Source: an uncultured Lachnospiraceae bacterium (lineage in GTDB: Bacteria > Bacillota > Clostridia > Lachnospirales > Lachnospiraceae). Taken from it: DNA of 36,589 nt. Location of the stretch: the NCBI GenBank assembly GCA_945919795.1, contig CAMEJJ010000027.1, positions 1-36,589 on the forward strand, given 5' to 3'. The notes beneath the pieces were generated by a model. The model had not been told where the DNA came from and did no database searches. It saw only the letters and a list, made by a program, of their open reading frames with translations. Positions within the stretch are counted from its first letter, which is position 1, and the number at the start of each line of letters is the position of its first letter. Below, piece by piece: positions 15,003-26,525 of this stretch. Both the position numbers and the translations under genes were made by a program.

Positions 15003-16283
15003 CTATTTTTTATTTTCATTAAAATCTTTTACCATATTAACTTTTGCAGCCATACTTCCTGCAGTAGCAGAAGCATTTTTGCGTTTTGCTTCTTCAATCA
15101 TAGCTTCTTTTTCTTCCTGGCTCAATTTGCTATTTACATTGACATTAGCTTTTGTTTTAATGCTGGCATTTTGTAATACAACAGAAGAATCAACCTGTTT
15201 TTTTACTTTCTTTGCTGCTTTTTCCTGATTTTTTCTGATAACCTCATCAAAATCAATTTTATCAACATGTCTGTTAATAAAAATCTGCTGGATACAACGG
15301 ATAACCGAACCGGCTACCCAGTAAATTCCCATACCGGCAGGTAATGTTAAACAGAAGAAACCGGACATAACAGGCATTGTATAATTCATCATTTTCATGG
15401 ATTGCATCATACTATCTGCAGTTTCATTACCACTGCTCTGATTGGTTGCCTGAGGCATCAATTTTACACTTAAAAACTGAGCAAGTGCAGCTAAAATCGG
15501 AATCATCAATGCTCCGACAATTAATAAATACTGTCCGCTTGAAAAAGCTTCTTTTACAGTATATAAAGGCGAATTTCCTATATTTAAACCTAAGAAATTA
15601 TTATAAGTTGTTAATGTTTCATATGTGGAATGAACCAAATCTGAAACAGAAGGAAATTTTTCACCAATAGACATCCATTCAGCAGTCGAAGCTTTATTTA
15701 ATACATCAATAAATGTATTTTTCATATATTCACTTCCGGCTACAAAGCTTTCGCTTGTAAACTGCTTATTAAAATAGTTAGCATTCTGGAATGTCTGTAA
15801 AAATTCTGTAACACCGTCTAAATGTACTAATTCATTAATTAAATTATTAAATACATTTTTTACTGCGGGGACATATGCAGGAATATTATAGATAACACGA
15901 TATAAAGCAAATAAAATCGGCATCTGAATAAGAAGCTGAAGACAACTTCCGGAAGGTGATACACCATATTTGGCATAAACTGCTTTTTGTTCCTCATTCA
16001 TTGCCAACATGGAATCATTATCTCTTTTTCCTTCGTATTTTTTCTGGATGGCCTGCAGTTCAGGTGCCATTTTAGCCTGAAGCTTTGAAAACTTCTGTTG
16101 TTTAACGGTAAGAGGCATCATACAAAGATAAATTACCAAAGTAAAAATAATGATTGACAAACCGATATTCGGAATACCAATCTTATCTAAAACAGTAAAA
16201 ATACCACTCATTAAATAACCAAGAAGTGTGGCAACAGGTCCGATAATAAAAGTAGAAGTTTTTGTTAATAAAATACCTGACAT
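15003..16283 (-). CDS. yidC: Membrane protein insertase YidC/Oxa1
   Basis: The 426-aa protein inserts and folds inner-membrane proteins alone or with SecYEG. It has the Oxa1 core: a membrane segment near 12-35, GLSIIIFTLVIYLCMMPLTVKQQKFSKLQ (about 41-69) with the cytoplasmic hairpin to residue 110, then LQLLIQMPILFALYRVIYNIP, ILAALAQFLSVKL and SGFFCLTLPAGMGIYWV. The insertion between these (about 140-230) is longer than in Bacillus SpoIIIJ. There is no lipobox near the N-terminus. The C-terminal tail is basic (KNQEKAAKKVKKQ and beyond), as in ribosome-binding YidC proteins. AGGAGGAAAGA precedes the ATG. Confidence 0.96.
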   Translation of the reverse strand: MSGILLTKTSTFIIGPVATLLGYLMSGIFTVLDKIGIPNIGLSIIIFTLVIYLCMMPLTVKQQKFSKLQAKMAPELQAIQKKYEGKRDNDSMLAMNEEQKAVYAKYGVSPSGSCLQLLIQMPILFALYRVIYNIPAYVPAVKNVFNNLINELVHLDGVTEFLQTFQNANYFNKQFTSESFVAGSEYMKNTFIDVLNKASTAEWMSIGEKFPSVSDLVHSTYETLTTYNNFLGLNIGNSPLYTVKEAFSSGQYLLIVGALMIPILAALAQFLSVKLMPQATNQSSGNETADSMMQSMKMMNYTMPVMSGFFCLTLPAGMGIYWVAGSVIRCIQQIFINRHVDKIDFDEVIRKNQEKAAKKVKKQVDSSVVLQNASIKTKANVNVNSKLSQEEKEAMIEEAKRKNASATAGSMAAKVNMVKDFNENKK

Positions 16284-16301
16284 TCTTTCCTCCTGACTTT
16301 A

Positions 16302-16511
16302 TTAAGGGACGGGATCATACCCACCCTTTGAAAAAGGATTACATCTTATAATTCTCCATGCTGCCATTGCCCCACCTTTTATAGCACCATATTTTTCAAC
16401 AGCTTCTAAACCATATTGAGAACATGTTGGTGTATAAGGACATTTGGTAGATTTCAATGGAGATAAATATTTTCTATAAAATTTAATAATAAAAATTAAA
16501 ATTTTTTTCAT
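16302..16511 (-). CDS. yidD: Membrane protein insertion efficiency factor YidD
   Basis: The 69-aa amphipathic, membrane-associated protein assists insertion by YidC. The family core is fully visible: [31 protein letters not shown] with three conserved cysteines (third CNPF), and [18 protein letters not shown] at the end. It lies between rnpA (9-nt gap) and yidC (18-nt gap), the standard position. Confidence 0.96.
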   Translation of the reverse strand: MKKILIFIIKFYRKYLSPLKSTKCPYTPTCSQYGLEAVEKYGAIKGGAMAAWRIIRCNPFSKGGYDPVP

Positions 16512-16520
16512 ATCAAAATT

Positions 16521-16865
16521 CTATGATGACTTCATTATTATTTTATGAAGTCTGAAAAGATGTAATAAAGCACTTTCCATATCATGATAATTGATATCGG
16601 CAGCACTTTTTCTTGCAACAACTACTATGTCTAAACCACTATTAAACATATCTTCGTGTAGTCGGTAACTTTCCCGGATCAATCTTGCCAGATGATGTCT
16701 GACAACACTGTTTCCAACTTTTTTACTGACCGAAATTCCGAGACGGTTTATTTCCAGATTGTTTTCTAACACATAAATTACTAAATACTTGTTTGCAAGG
16801 GATTTTCCTCTTTTATAAACCTCTCTAAACTGGTCATTTTTCTTTAACGACTCTGAAAATTTCAT
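16521..16865 (-). CDS. rnpA: Ribonuclease P protein component
   Basis: The 114-aa basic subunit of RNase P assists the RNA subunit in 5' maturation of tRNA precursors. It begins with MKFSESLKKNDQFREVYKRGKS. The RNR-motif helix reads VVRHHLARLIRESYRLHE, where the common asparagine is replaced by histidine, and IVVVARKSA follows. It is 52 nt downstream of rpmH, with a terminator-like hairpin in that gap, so its level is probably held below that of L34. Confidence 0.96.
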   Translation of the reverse strand: MKFSESLKKNDQFREVYKRGKSLANKYLVIYVLENNLEINRLGISVSKKVGNSVVRHHLARLIRESYRLHEDMFNSGLDIVVVARKSAADINYHDMESALLHLFRLHKIIMKSS

Positions 16866-16890
16866 AATAAATCTTCCTTATATATATTCA

Positions 16891-16919
16891 GAGAAAAAAA
16901 GGCCACAAATTTGCGGCCT
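16891..16919 (-). terminator. Partial terminator between rpmH and rnpA
   Basis: On the minus strand AGGCCGC (16919-16913) pairs with GTGGCCT (16906-16900) across AAATTT, with one G-U pair, and seven T residues follow. The stem overlaps the rpmH stop codon. It probably lets only part of the transcription continue into rnpA. Confidence 0.7.
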
Positions 16920-17052
16920 ATGCAGATAATACTTTTCTTCCTTTAGCTCTTCTGGCTTGTAATACTTTTCTACCGCCTTTTGTGCTCATTCTTGATCTAA
17001 AACCATGAACTTTACTTCTCTGTCTTTTCTTCGGCTGAAATGTCATCTTCAT
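16918..17052 (-). CDS. rpmH: 50S ribosomal protein L34
   Basis: The 44-aa basic ribosomal protein starts [18 protein letters not shown], then [24 protein letters not shown]. Length and sequence are canonical. AAGGAGGTG with a 7-nt spacer precedes the ATG at 17052, and a consensus promoter lies 65-70 nt upstream of the start. It is the first gene of the leftward rpmH-rnpA-yidD-yidC-jag run. Confidence 0.97.
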   Translation of the reverse strand: MKMTFQPKKRQRSKVHGFRSRMSTKGGRKVLQARRAKGRKVLSA

Positions 17053-17093
17053 AACTAAACACCTCCTTTTTCCCGTTAGAAACAATCATTACG

Positions 17094-17122
17094 ATTATAG
17101 GTAAAAAAAAAAGATAAGTCAA
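17094..17122 (-). promoter_or_regulatory. rpmH promoter
   Basis: On the minus strand TTGACT (17122-17117), a 17-bp spacer rich in T, and TATAAT (17099-17094) form a near-perfect sigma-A promoter. Confidence 0.85.
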
Positions 17123-17530
17123 GCAAAATCAAGGCTTTTTTATATTTTTCATAAAGTACAATTTTTATACAATTTCATGAAAAAAAAATTATTTCAATAT
17201 TTTGTATACAAATAAAAATAAATGCCCAAGATATAGAATAATAGATTTTTATTGTTCATAACTATATAATTTACATAAAATATCCACATTTTGTGCATTT
17301 TTTGTGGATAACTGTTTATAACTTGTTACTATCAAAAATATAAACAACGAAAATTAAATAAATTTGACATTTTTTTTACAAAAATATGTTGAAAAAAATT
17401 ATACACAAATAATTTTATTTTAACTTGAATATGTAAACTAAAAATTTTTGTAAACAATTTATTGTGGAAATCTTGTCTATTTGAATTTTCATTTTATTTG
17501 GTTTAATATAGAAACGTACATCTTTTTTTG
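17123..17530. other. oriC: oriC, part upstream of dnaA
   Basis: This is very A+T-rich DNA between the divergent rpmH and dnaA genes. DnaA boxes (TTATCCACA) occur as a perfect copy on the minus strand at 17303-17311 and as one-mismatch copies at 17280-17288 (ATATCCACA) and 17399-17407 (TTATACACA), with a weaker one near 17463-17471. Gene orientation switches here, as expected at a bidirectional origin. Confidence 0.75.
17481..17509 (+). promoter_or_regulatory. dnaA promoter
   Basis: TTGAAT (17481-17486), a 17-bp spacer and TAATAT (17504-17509) lie 53 nt upstream of the dnaA start. A second -35-like TTGACA at 17364-17369 lacks a well-spaced -10. Confidence 0.5.
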
Positions 17531-17561
17531 ATGTATGCTATTTTTTGAAGGAGTCTTTAAC

Positions 17562-18911
17562 ATGAGTGAAATTGCAGACAGATGGGAAGAAATCAAAGAA
17601 ATCATAAAAAAGGAATATGATCTTACCGACATTTCTTATAATACCTGGATCAAACCTTTAAAATTTTATAAGGATGAAAATCATACCGTTACGATTCTGA
17701 TTCCTTCTGATCAGGCTCATGCCGTAAGTTATATTACAAATAAATATAAGAATTTCTTTCAGGTATCCATTTCTGAAATGTTCAATTCCGAATATCAGGT
17801 TTCTTTTATTTTGGAAAAAGATATTAAAAATGAAAATTCAGATGAAGAAAAAATCAATACTTACAATATAAATAAGGAAAATGCTAATCTAAATCCCAGA
17901 TATAATTTTGATACTTTCGTTGTAGGAAGTAATAATAAATTAGCACATTCTGCAGCTTTGGCCGTTGCAGAATCTCCGGGAGAAGCATGGAATCCTCTTT
18001 ATTTATATGGTGGTCCCGGACTTGGAAAAACTCATTTGATGCATTCCATCGGTCATTTTATATTAGAACAAAATCCGGATAAAAAAGTTTTATATGTCAA
18101 TAGTGAAGAATTTACCAATGAGGTAATTGAATCCATTCGAAGCGGCAATTCCACAAAAATGACTCAATTAAGAGAAAAATACCGTACGGTCGATGTTCTT
18201 CTTGTTGATGATATTCAATTTATAATAGGAAAAGATTCTACCCAGGAAGAATTTTTCCACACCTTTAATACCTTACATAATGCAGGGAAACAAATCATTC
18301 TTTCTTCTGATAAACCTCCAAAAGAAATGGAAACATTGGATGAAAGATTCAGATCCCGGTTTGAATGGGGATTAATGGCAGATATCCAGCCACCGGATTA
18401 TGAAACGCGTATGGCGATTCTTAAGAAAAACGTAGAACTGTATGATCGTAATATTGACGATGAAATATTAAATTATATTGCAACCAATGTAAAATCCAAT
18501 ATTCGGGAATTAGAAGGTGCTCTCAAAAAAGTGATTGCTGCATCCAGATTAAATAATATCGAGCTTTCCATGAATTTGGCCGAAGAAACATTAAAGGATA
18601 TAATTTCCCCGGATACTCCCATGGAAATTACACCTTCTTTTATTGTAAAAGTAGTTGCGGAACATTTTGGAGTATCCCAGGAAGATATTATTTCTAAGAA
18701 AAGAAATTCAGAATATGTGATTCCAAGACAAATCTGTATGTATATGATCAGGGAACATACTACTACTTCTCTTGATAATATTGCTAAAATGCTCAATAAA
18801 AAGGATCATACAACCATTCTTCACGGATGTAAAAAAATAGAAAATGAAATGGAAAAAAATCCTGATATAAAAAATAAGATTGAAATCATTAAGAAAAAAA
18901 TGAACATATAA
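17562..18911 (+). CDS. dnaA: Chromosomal replication initiator DnaA
   Basis: The 449-aa AAA+ ATPase binds DnaA boxes at oriC, melts the unwinding element and loads the helicase. I start it at 17562, where GAAGGAG lies 8 nt upstream; the frame stays open 27 nt further. Domain I covers about 1-82 (WEEIKEIIKKEYDLTDISYNTWIKPL in part) and a short domain II about 83-112. The AAA+ domain begins at NFDTFVVGSNN. Walker A is GGPGLGKTH (150-158), Walker B LLVDD (213-217), and the arginine finger region FRSRFEWGL. The C-terminal DNA-binding domain IV carries the DnaA signature DHTTILHGCKKIE. Boxes on both sides of the gene suggest autoregulation. Confidence 0.98.
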   Translation: MSEIADRWEEIKEIIKKEYDLTDISYNTWIKPLKFYKDENHTVTILIPSDQAHAVSYITNKYKNFFQVSISEMFNSEYQVSFILEKDIKNENSDEEKINTYNINKENANLNPRYNFDTFVVGSNNKLAHSAALAVAESPGEAWNPLYLYGGPGLGKTHLMHSIGHFILEQNPDKKVLYVNSEEFTNEVIESIRSGNSTKMTQLREKYRTVDVLLVDDIQFIIGKDSTQEEFFHTFNTLHNAGKQIILSSDKPPKEMETLDERFRSRFEWGLMADIQPPDYETRMAILKKNVELYDRNIDDEILNYIATNVKSNIRELEGALKKVIAASRLNNIELSMNLAEETLKDIISPDTPMEITPSFIVKVVAEHFGVSQEDIISKKRNSEYVIPRQICMYMIREHTTTSLDNIAKMLNKKDHTTILHGCKKIENEMEKNPDIKNKIEIIKKKMNI

Positions 18912-19243
18912 TGTGGATTTATGTGGATAAAAGATTATAATTACTATTTTTAAACAAATAATTTATGAATTATATTTTATTTAAATAATCAAATGAATCA
19001 TCCGCTGATTTAGCCTAAATTTTTAATCCACAAAACAAAAAGAATTACACATGAAAAAATTTACTTACACACACACTTATTCATAGCTTTTTAAGCATAA
19101 AAATGCTATAATAGTATAGGTTATGGACATATCCACAGCCCTTATTATTAATACAATGATTCATCATTTTAAATTAATTATAGAAAAACGCGTATGCGTA
19201 TTGTTTTTTTCATATTATTTTTGGAAAGGAAGTTATACACATC
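18912..19243. other. oriC: oriC, part between dnaA and dnaN (DnaA boxes, A+T-rich)
   Basis: A perfect DnaA box lies on the minus strand at 18922-18930 (TGTGGATAA), with a weaker one at 18912-18920. One-mismatch boxes lie at 19024-19032 (TAATCCACA), 19129-19137 (ATATCCACA) and 19233-19241 (TTATACACA). With the boxes upstream of dnaA, this makes a bipartite origin as in Bacillus. The A+T-rich tracts from 18935 to 19080 are candidates for the unwinding element. Confidence 0.75.
19104..19112 (+). promoter_or_regulatory. dnaN promoter (extended -10)
   Basis: TGCTATAAT, with TATAAT at 19107-19112, lies about 130 nt upstream of dnaN. No good -35 is visible. DnaA boxes downstream (19129-19137 and 19233-19241) could repress it. 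Confidence 0.5.
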
Positions 19244-20347
19244 ATGAAAATAATCTGTAAAAAATCCAATCTCTTAAATGGAGTTCAAATTGTTAGTAAA
19301 GCAGTTCCTGCAAAAACAACCATGCCTATTTTAGAATGTATTTTAATTGATGCTTCCAATGGAGAAATTAAATTAACTGCCAATGACATGGAACTTGGAA
19401 TTGAAACAAATATTGAAGGTGACATTTTAGAGAAAGGTATTATTGCTTTAAATGCAAAAATATTTTTAGAAATTGTACGTAAACTTCCAAACAATCTGAT
19501 CACCATTGAAACCAATTCTAATTTAGCTACTACGATTACATGTGAAAAATCGAAATTTGATATTGTAGGAAAAAGCGGAGAAGATTTTTCTTATCTTCCA
19601 AAGATTGAAAGAAATAAAAGCATTGTAATCAGTCAGTTTACATTAAAAGAAATTATCAGACAGACGATATTCTCAATCTCATTAAATGAAAATAACAAAT
19701 TGATGACAGGTGAATTATTTGAAGTAAAAGATAATATGTTAAAAGTAGTATCTTTGGACGGTCATCGTATTTCTTTGAGAAATATTGAATTAAAAGAAAA
19801 TTATGATTCAATTAAAGTTGTAGTTCCGGGAAAAGCATTAAATGAAATCAGTAAGATTTTAACCGGAGAAGCAGATAAGGATGTAACAATTTATTTTACA
19901 GACAGACATATTTTATTTGAGTTTGATGATACAATCGTTTTATCAAGATTAATTGAAGGTGAATATTTTAAAATTGACCAGATGTTATCCAATGATTATG
20001 AAACAAAGATAACCATCAATAAAAGAGAATTTTTTGAAAGTATAGATCGTGGTACTCTTCTTGTAAAAGAAGGAGATAAAAAACCGATTATTATGAGTAT
20101 TACCGATAATAATATTGAATTAAAAATCAAATCCACATTAGGTTCCATGGATGAAAATATTGATATCGAAAAAGAGGGAAAAGATATCATGATTGGTTTT
20201 AATCCAAAATTCTTAATGGATGCCTTAAAGGTTATTGATGATGAAGAAATTGATATTTATATGGTAAATCCAAAAGCTCCATGTATTATCAGAGATTCTG
20301 AATCAAGTTATTTATATTTGATTTTACCTGTAAACTTTACAGCCTGA
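19244..20347 (+). CDS. dnaN: DNA polymerase III subunit beta (sliding clamp)
   Basis: The 367-aa protein is a dimeric ring that tethers the polymerase to DNA. The three-domain clamp fold is recognisable from MKIICKKSNLLNGVQIVSKA..., MPILECILIDA, LTANDMELGIET (domain 1), a central DGHRIS loop (VVSLDGHRISLRNIEL) and the C-terminal YLILPVNFTA, close to the typical ending LxLPV(R). Length matches the family. GGAAAGGAAG lies upstream of the ATG, and a near-consensus DnaA box sits directly between it and the ATG. It is the first gene of the dnaN-yaaA-recF-gyrB-gyrA run. Confidence 0.97.
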   Translation: MKIICKKSNLLNGVQIVSKAVPAKTTMPILECILIDASNGEIKLTANDMELGIETNIEGDILEKGIIALNAKIFLEIVRKLPNNLITIETNSNLATTITCEKSKFDIVGKSGEDFSYLPKIERNKSIVISQFTLKEIIRQTIFSISLNENNKLMTGELFEVKDNMLKVVSLDGHRISLRNIELKENYDSIKVVVPGKALNEISKILTGEADKDVTIYFTDRHILFEFDDTIVLSRLIEGEYFKIDQMLSNDYETKITINKREFFESIDRGTLLVKEGDKKPIIMSITDNNIELKIKSTLGSMDENIDIEKEGKDIMIGFNPKFLMDALKVIDDEEIDIYMVNPKAPCIIRDSESSYLYLILPVNFTA

Positions 20348-20386
20348 TTATATTTTTATTCAGAATTATAGTTTATGGAGAAAAAT

Positions 20387-20599
20387 ATGGTTCACACAAT
20401 AAAACTAAGAGATGATTATATCAAACTCGGACAGGCTTTAAAGGCAGCCGGTCTGGTTGAAAACGGTGTAGATGCAAAGTATGCAATTCAGGATGGTTTG
20501 GTTTTAGTAAATGGCAATACCGAATTGCAGCGTGGAAAAAAATTATATAGTGGAGATATTGTTTCTTTTGAAGGAGAAACAATTATGATTTCGAATTAA
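20387..20599 (+). CDS. yaaA: S4-domain RNA-binding protein YaaA
   Basis: The 70-aa protein consists of a single S4-like RNA-binding domain (IKLGQALKAAGLVENGVDAKYAIQDGLVLVNG, then RRGKKLYSGD-type sequence, here QRGKKLYSGDIVSFEG). The frame is open from an ATG at 20375, but the second ATG at 20387 has GGAG 6 nt upstream and gives the length of the Bacillus YaaA, so I choose it. It is always found between dnaN and recF in Firmicutes. A role in ribosome assembly has been proposed for the family; nothing here tests it. Confidence 0.92.
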   Translation: MVHTIKLRDDYIKLGQALKAAGLVENGVDAKYAIQDGLVLVNGNTELQRGKKLYSGDIVSFEGETIMISN

Positions 20600-20613
20600 T
20601 ACCGGAGAAGAAA

Positions 20614-21699
20614 ATGATTATAAAATCATTGGAATTGGAAAATTTCAGAAATTATGATTCTTTGTCTTTGAATTTTGATTATGGAACAAATATTTTATAC
20701 GGTGACAATGCACAGGGAAAGACAAATGTATTAGAAGCTATTTATGTTTCTTCCACTACAAAATCCCATAAAGGAAGTAAAGATAAAGATATCATTCATT
20801 TCGATAAAGAAGAAGCACATATTAAAACTTTTTTATTAAAAGGAAATATGGAATACAGAGTTGATATGCATCTTAGAAAAAATAAGTCTAAAGGCATTGC
20901 AATCAACGGTCAAAAGTTAAAAAAAGCCGCTGAATTACTGGGGCTTATTAATGTCGTGTTTTTTTCTCCGGAAGATTTATCAATTATAAAGAGTGGTCCG
21001 GCCAACAGAAGAAGTTTTGTGGATATGGAATTATGTCAGTTAGACAAATATTATCTTTATAATTTGAATCAATACAATAAAATTATCAACCAGAGAAATA
21101 AACTATTAAAAGATTTCTACTTTAATCCCGAATTAAAAGATACCATTACAATTTGGGATAATCAACTTGTAACTTATGGAAATCAGATTATTCAGGCAAG
21201 ATATAAATTTGTGGATAAATTAAATGAAATTATAAAAGAAATTCATTTTAATTTATCAGGTGGTAGAGAAAATCTTTTGGTTGTATATGAACCTGATACA
21301 AGTTGCGAAGATTTTGAAAAGAATTTATCAAGAAATATGGATAAAGATATCAAGTCAAAATTTACGGGAGTAGGTCCTCACAGGGATGATTTTTCTTTTA
21401 TTGTAAATGGAGTTGATATCAGAAAATTCGGTTCGCAGGGTCAGCAGCGTACTGCTGCTCTCTCATTAAAGTTAGCAGAAATTGAATTGGTAAAACAGAT
21501 CACAAAAGATACTCCTGTTTTATTACTGGATGATGTATTGAGTGAGCTTGACAGTAACAGACAAAATTATCTGTTAAAAAGTATTGGTGATATTCAGACA
21601 ATCATTACTTGTACAGGATTGGATGAATTTGTAAATAACCGTTTTGAAATTAATAAAGTTTTTCGAGTTGTAAATGGTGCAATTGAAAGTGAAAATTGA
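20614..21699 (+). CDS. recF: DNA replication and repair protein RecF
   Basis: The 361-aa SMC-like ATPase acts with RecO and RecR to load RecA at gaps. Walker A GDNAQGKTN lies at about 31-39, preceded by LELENFRNYDSL. The signature motif is FGSQGQQRTAALSLKLAE and Walker B with D-loop is LLLDDVLSELDSNRQ, so all ATPase elements are intact. CGGAGAAGAAA precedes the ATG, 14 nt after yaaA. Confidence 0.97.
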   Translation: MIIKSLELENFRNYDSLSLNFDYGTNILYGDNAQGKTNVLEAIYVSSTTKSHKGSKDKDIIHFDKEEAHIKTFLLKGNMEYRVDMHLRKNKSKGIAINGQKLKKAAELLGLINVVFFSPEDLSIIKSGPANRRSFVDMELCQLDKYYLYNLNQYNKIINQRNKLLKDFYFNPELKDTITIWDNQLVTYGNQIIQARYKFVDKLNEIIKEIHFNLSGGRENLLVVYEPDTSCEDFEKNLSRNMDKDIKSKFTGVGPHRDDFSFIVNGVDIRKFGSQGQQRTAALSLKLAEIELVKQITKDTPVLLLDDVLSELDSNRQNYLLKSIGDIQTIITCTGLDEFVNNRFEINKVFRVVNGAIESEN

Positions 21700-21726
21700 T
21701 CATTTTCATCAAATTATAAGGAGTAA

Positions 21727-23667
<1,941 letters not shown>

Positions 23668-23668
23668 C

Positions 23669-23842
23669 AAACCATGCATAAACGAAGTAAATATAAAAAT
23701 GTCATTTATGACAATTTTTATATTTATGAGTTTATATATGGCGCGTAGCGCCCATGAAATAAATGCGAAGCATTTATGAATGGCATGGTTTGTGAAGAGA
23801 GCAAGCCATGAATAATGCGAAGCATTTATGAATGACATGGTT
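23669..23842. repeat. Cluster of small palindromes between gyrB and gyrA
   Basis: Five hairpins follow each other: 23688-23726 (about 18-bp stem), 23738-23755 (GCGC-GTA-GCGC core), 23759-23777 (ATAAATGC-GAA-GCATTTAT), 23784-23810 (10-bp stem with two G-U) and 23814-23826 (AATGC-GAA-GCATT). A segment at 23762-23790 recurs at 23814-23842 with one difference in 29. The block opens with AACCATGC and ends with CATGGTT, so its ends are partly inverted. No T-run follows, so these are not ordinary terminators. Confidence 0.8.
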
Positions 23843-23869
23843 ACTAGCGTTAATAATAGGGAGAAAAAA

Positions 23870-26449
23870 ATGGACGATCAGATTTTTGATAAGGAATATG
23901 ATAAAGTCAAACATGTTGATTTAAAGAAGACAATGGAAACCTCTTATATCGATTACGCCATGAGTGTAATTGCATCCAGAGCGCTTCCGGATGTTCGTGA
24001 CGGTTTAAAACCGGTTCAGCGAAGAGTTCTTTATTCGATGGTTGAATTAAATAACGGACCTGATAAACCACACCGTAAAAGTGCACGTATTGTCGGTGAT
24101 ACCATGGGTAAATATCATCCTCATGGTGATAGTTCCATTTATGGTGCATTGGTAAATATGGCACAGGAATGGTCTTTCCGTTATCCATTAGTTGATGGAC
24201 ATGGTAACTTCGGTTCGGTGGATGGCGACGGTGCTGCTGCGATGCGTTATACCGAAGCAAGACTTTCAAAAATTTCTATGGAACTTTTAGCTGATATCAA
24301 TAAAGATACTGTTGATTTTGTTCCAAACTTTGATGAAACAGAAAAAGAACCTGCAGTTTTACCGAGCCGTTATCCCAACTTATTGGTTAACGGTACAACC
24401 GGTATTGCGGTAGGTATGGCAACCAATATTCCACCTCATAATTTAAGAGAAGTGGTTGCTGCCGTTGTAAAAATTATTGATAATCGTATAGAAGAAGACA
24501 GAGCAACCGAAATCGAAGAAATTTTAGAGATTGTAAAAGCTCCCGATTTTCCTACCGGAGGAGTTATTTTAGGAACTGCCGGATGTGAGGAAGCCTATCG
24601 TACCGGTCGTGGAAAAGTAAGAGTTCGTGCGGTTACCAATATTGAAACCATGGAAAACGGTAAAAATAGAATTATTGTTACCGAGCTTCCTTATTTAGTA
24701 AACAAAGCCAATCTGATTTTAAAAATAGCAGAGCTTGTGAAACTGAAAAAAATAGATGGAATTACTGATTTACGAGATGAATCAAACCGCGAAGGTATGC
24801 GCATTGTAATAGAACTTCGTAAAGATGTAAATGCCAACGTCATTTTAAATCAGTTGTACAAACATACACAGTTACAGGATACATTCGGTGTTATTATGTT
24901 AGCTTTGGTTAACAATGAACCGAAAGTATTAAATCTTTTGGACATGCTGACTTACTATCTGAAACATCAGGAAGAAGTTGTAACCAGAAGAACAAAATTT
25001 GATTTAAATAAAGCCGAAGAAAGAGATCATATCTTACAAGGTTTATTGATCGCTCTTGATAATATTGATGAAGTAATTAAAATTATCAGAAACAGCGCAA
25101 ATACACAGGCAGCCAAAGAAGCTTTAATTGAAAGATTTGAATTATCAGAAGCACAGGCTCAGGCAATTGTTGATATGCGTCTGCGTGCTCTGACCGGTCT
25201 GGAAAGAGAAAAACTTGAAAATGAGCATAAAGAATTATTGGAAAGAATTGCTTATTTAAAATCCATTCTGGCAGATGAAAAGATTTTATTAGGTGTTATC
25301 AAGGATGAAATTACAATAATTGCCGAAAAATTCGGTGATGACCGTAGAAGTAAGATTGGATATGATGAATACGATATTTCCATGGAAGATTTAATTCCAA
25401 GAGGAAACACCGTAATTGCCATGACAAGTTTAGGTTATATTAAGAGAATGACAGTCGACAACTTTAAGGTTCAGCATCGTGGTGGTCGCGGAATTAAAGG
25501 AATGCAGACAATTGAAGATGATGTAATCGAAAATCTCTTAATGACAAATACGCACAATTATGTCATGTTCTTTACGAATTTCGGACGTGTATATCATATG
25601 AAAGCTTATCAGATTCCGGAGGCAGGAAGAACTGCAAGAGGAACAGCTATCATCAATCTTTTACAACTTAATCCGGGAGAAAAAATCTCAGCGGTAATAC
25701 CGATTAGTGAAGAAGATTATTCTAAAAATGTTTTAATGGTAACCAAAAAAGGTATCATTAAGAAAACAACATTGGAAGATTATAAGAATATGCGTAAGAG
25801 TGGTTTGATTGCGATGAATATTCGTGAAGATGACGAATTAATCGAAGTAAAAACCACGACTGCGGACAATATTATTTATCTGGTAACCAAAAAAGGTATC
25901 TGTATCTGCTTTAAAGAGACCGATGTACGTGTAACCGGCAGAAATACCATGGGCGTTATTGGTATGAATTTAAGTAAAGATGATGAAATCGTTGGTATGC
26001 AGTTAGATACACAAGGTGAGAAATTATTGGTTGTATCCGAAAAAGGTTATGGCAAAAAGACACCTCTTTCAGAATTCCATGTTCAGAAACGTGGCGGTAA
26101 GGGTATCAGATGTTACAAGATTGTAGAAAAATCAGGTGATGTGGTAGGAATTAAGGCTGTTAATGATGATCATGAAATTATGATGATTACAGATGCAGGT
26201 ATTATTATTCAGATTTCCATGGAAGATGTTTCTACGCAGGGAAGAAATGCATCCGGTGTCAAACTTATGAATCTTGACGATAATGTTAAGATTGCTAAAG
26301 TTGCCAAAGTAAGAGAAAAATATGGCGATGAAATGGATGAACTTGATGAAGAATTAGAGGCTGAAAGAGAAGAGGAAAACAATGATGAATTGAATAATTC
26401 GGAAAGTGAAGAATCTGCAGAAAACAGCAATAATACCGAAGAATCATAA
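23870..26449 (+). CDS. gyrA: DNA gyrase subunit A
   Basis: The 859-aa DNA-cleaving subunit of gyrase. I start it at 23870, where AGGGAG precedes the ATG; the frame is open 42 nt upstream, but those codons belong to the palindrome cluster. The active-site tyrosine is Y127 in [11 protein letters not shown]. The quinolone-determining segment reads [13 protein letters not shown] (80-92). The C-terminal beta-pinwheel begins near 500 and carries a GyrA-box, [10 protein letters not shown] (about 534-543), so it is gyrase rather than topoisomerase IV. The last about 35 residues form an acidic Glu/Asn/Ser tail. Ser88 (equal to E. coli Ser83) is present, while the Asp87 equivalent is Gly92. Confidence 0.98.
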   Translation: MDDQIFDKEYDKVKHVDLKKTMETSYIDYAMSVIASRALPDVRDGLKPVQRRVLYSMVELNNGPDKPHRKSARIVGDTMGKYHPHGDSSIYGALVNMAQEWSFRYPLVDGHGNFGSVDGDGAAAMRYTEARLSKISMELLADINKDTVDFVPNFDETEKEPAVLPSRYPNLLVNGTTGIAVGMATNIPPHNLREVVAAVVKIIDNRIEEDRATEIEEILEIVKAPDFPTGGVILGTAGCEEAYRTGRGKVRVRAVTNIETMENGKNRIIVTELPYLVNKANLILKIAELVKLKKIDGITDLRDESNREGMRIVIELRKDVNANVILNQLYKHTQLQDTFGVIMLALVNNEPKVLNLLDMLTYYLKHQEEVVTRRTKFDLNKAEERDHILQGLLIALDNIDEVIKIIRNSANTQAAKEALIERFELSEAQAQAIVDMRLRALTGLEREKLENEHKELLERIAYLKSILADEKILLGVIKDEITIIAEKFGDDRRSKIGYDEYDISMEDLIPRGNTVIAMTSLGYIKRMTVDNFKVQHRGGRGIKGMQTIEDDVIENLLMTNTHNYVMFFTNFGRVYHMKAYQIPEAGRTARGTAIINLLQLNPGEKISAVIPISEEDYSKNVLMVTKKGIIKKTTLEDYKNMRKSGLIAMNIREDDELIEVKTTTADNIIYLVTKKGICICFKETDVRVTGRNTMGVIGMNLSKDDEIVGMQLDTQGEKLLVVSEKGYGKKTPLSEFHVQKRGGKGIRCYKIVEKSGDVVGIKAVNDDHEIMMITDAGIIIQISMEDVSTQGRNASGVKLMNLDDNVKIAKVAKVREKYGDEMDELDEELEAEREEENNDELNNSESEESAENSNNTEES

Positions 26450-26469
26450 GAAATGATTATGAATTATAA

Positions 26470-26497
26470 AATGCTGTCGCAAAAGCGACAGCATTTT
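26470..26497 (+). terminator. gyrA terminator
   Basis: AATGCTGTCGC (26470-26480) and GCGACAGCATT (26485-26495) form a perfect 11-bp stem with an AAAA loop, followed by TTT. It ends the dnaN-gyrA run. Confidence 0.9.
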
Positions 26498-26525
26498 TAA
26501 CTTAAAACGATAAGGAGAAAAAAAT

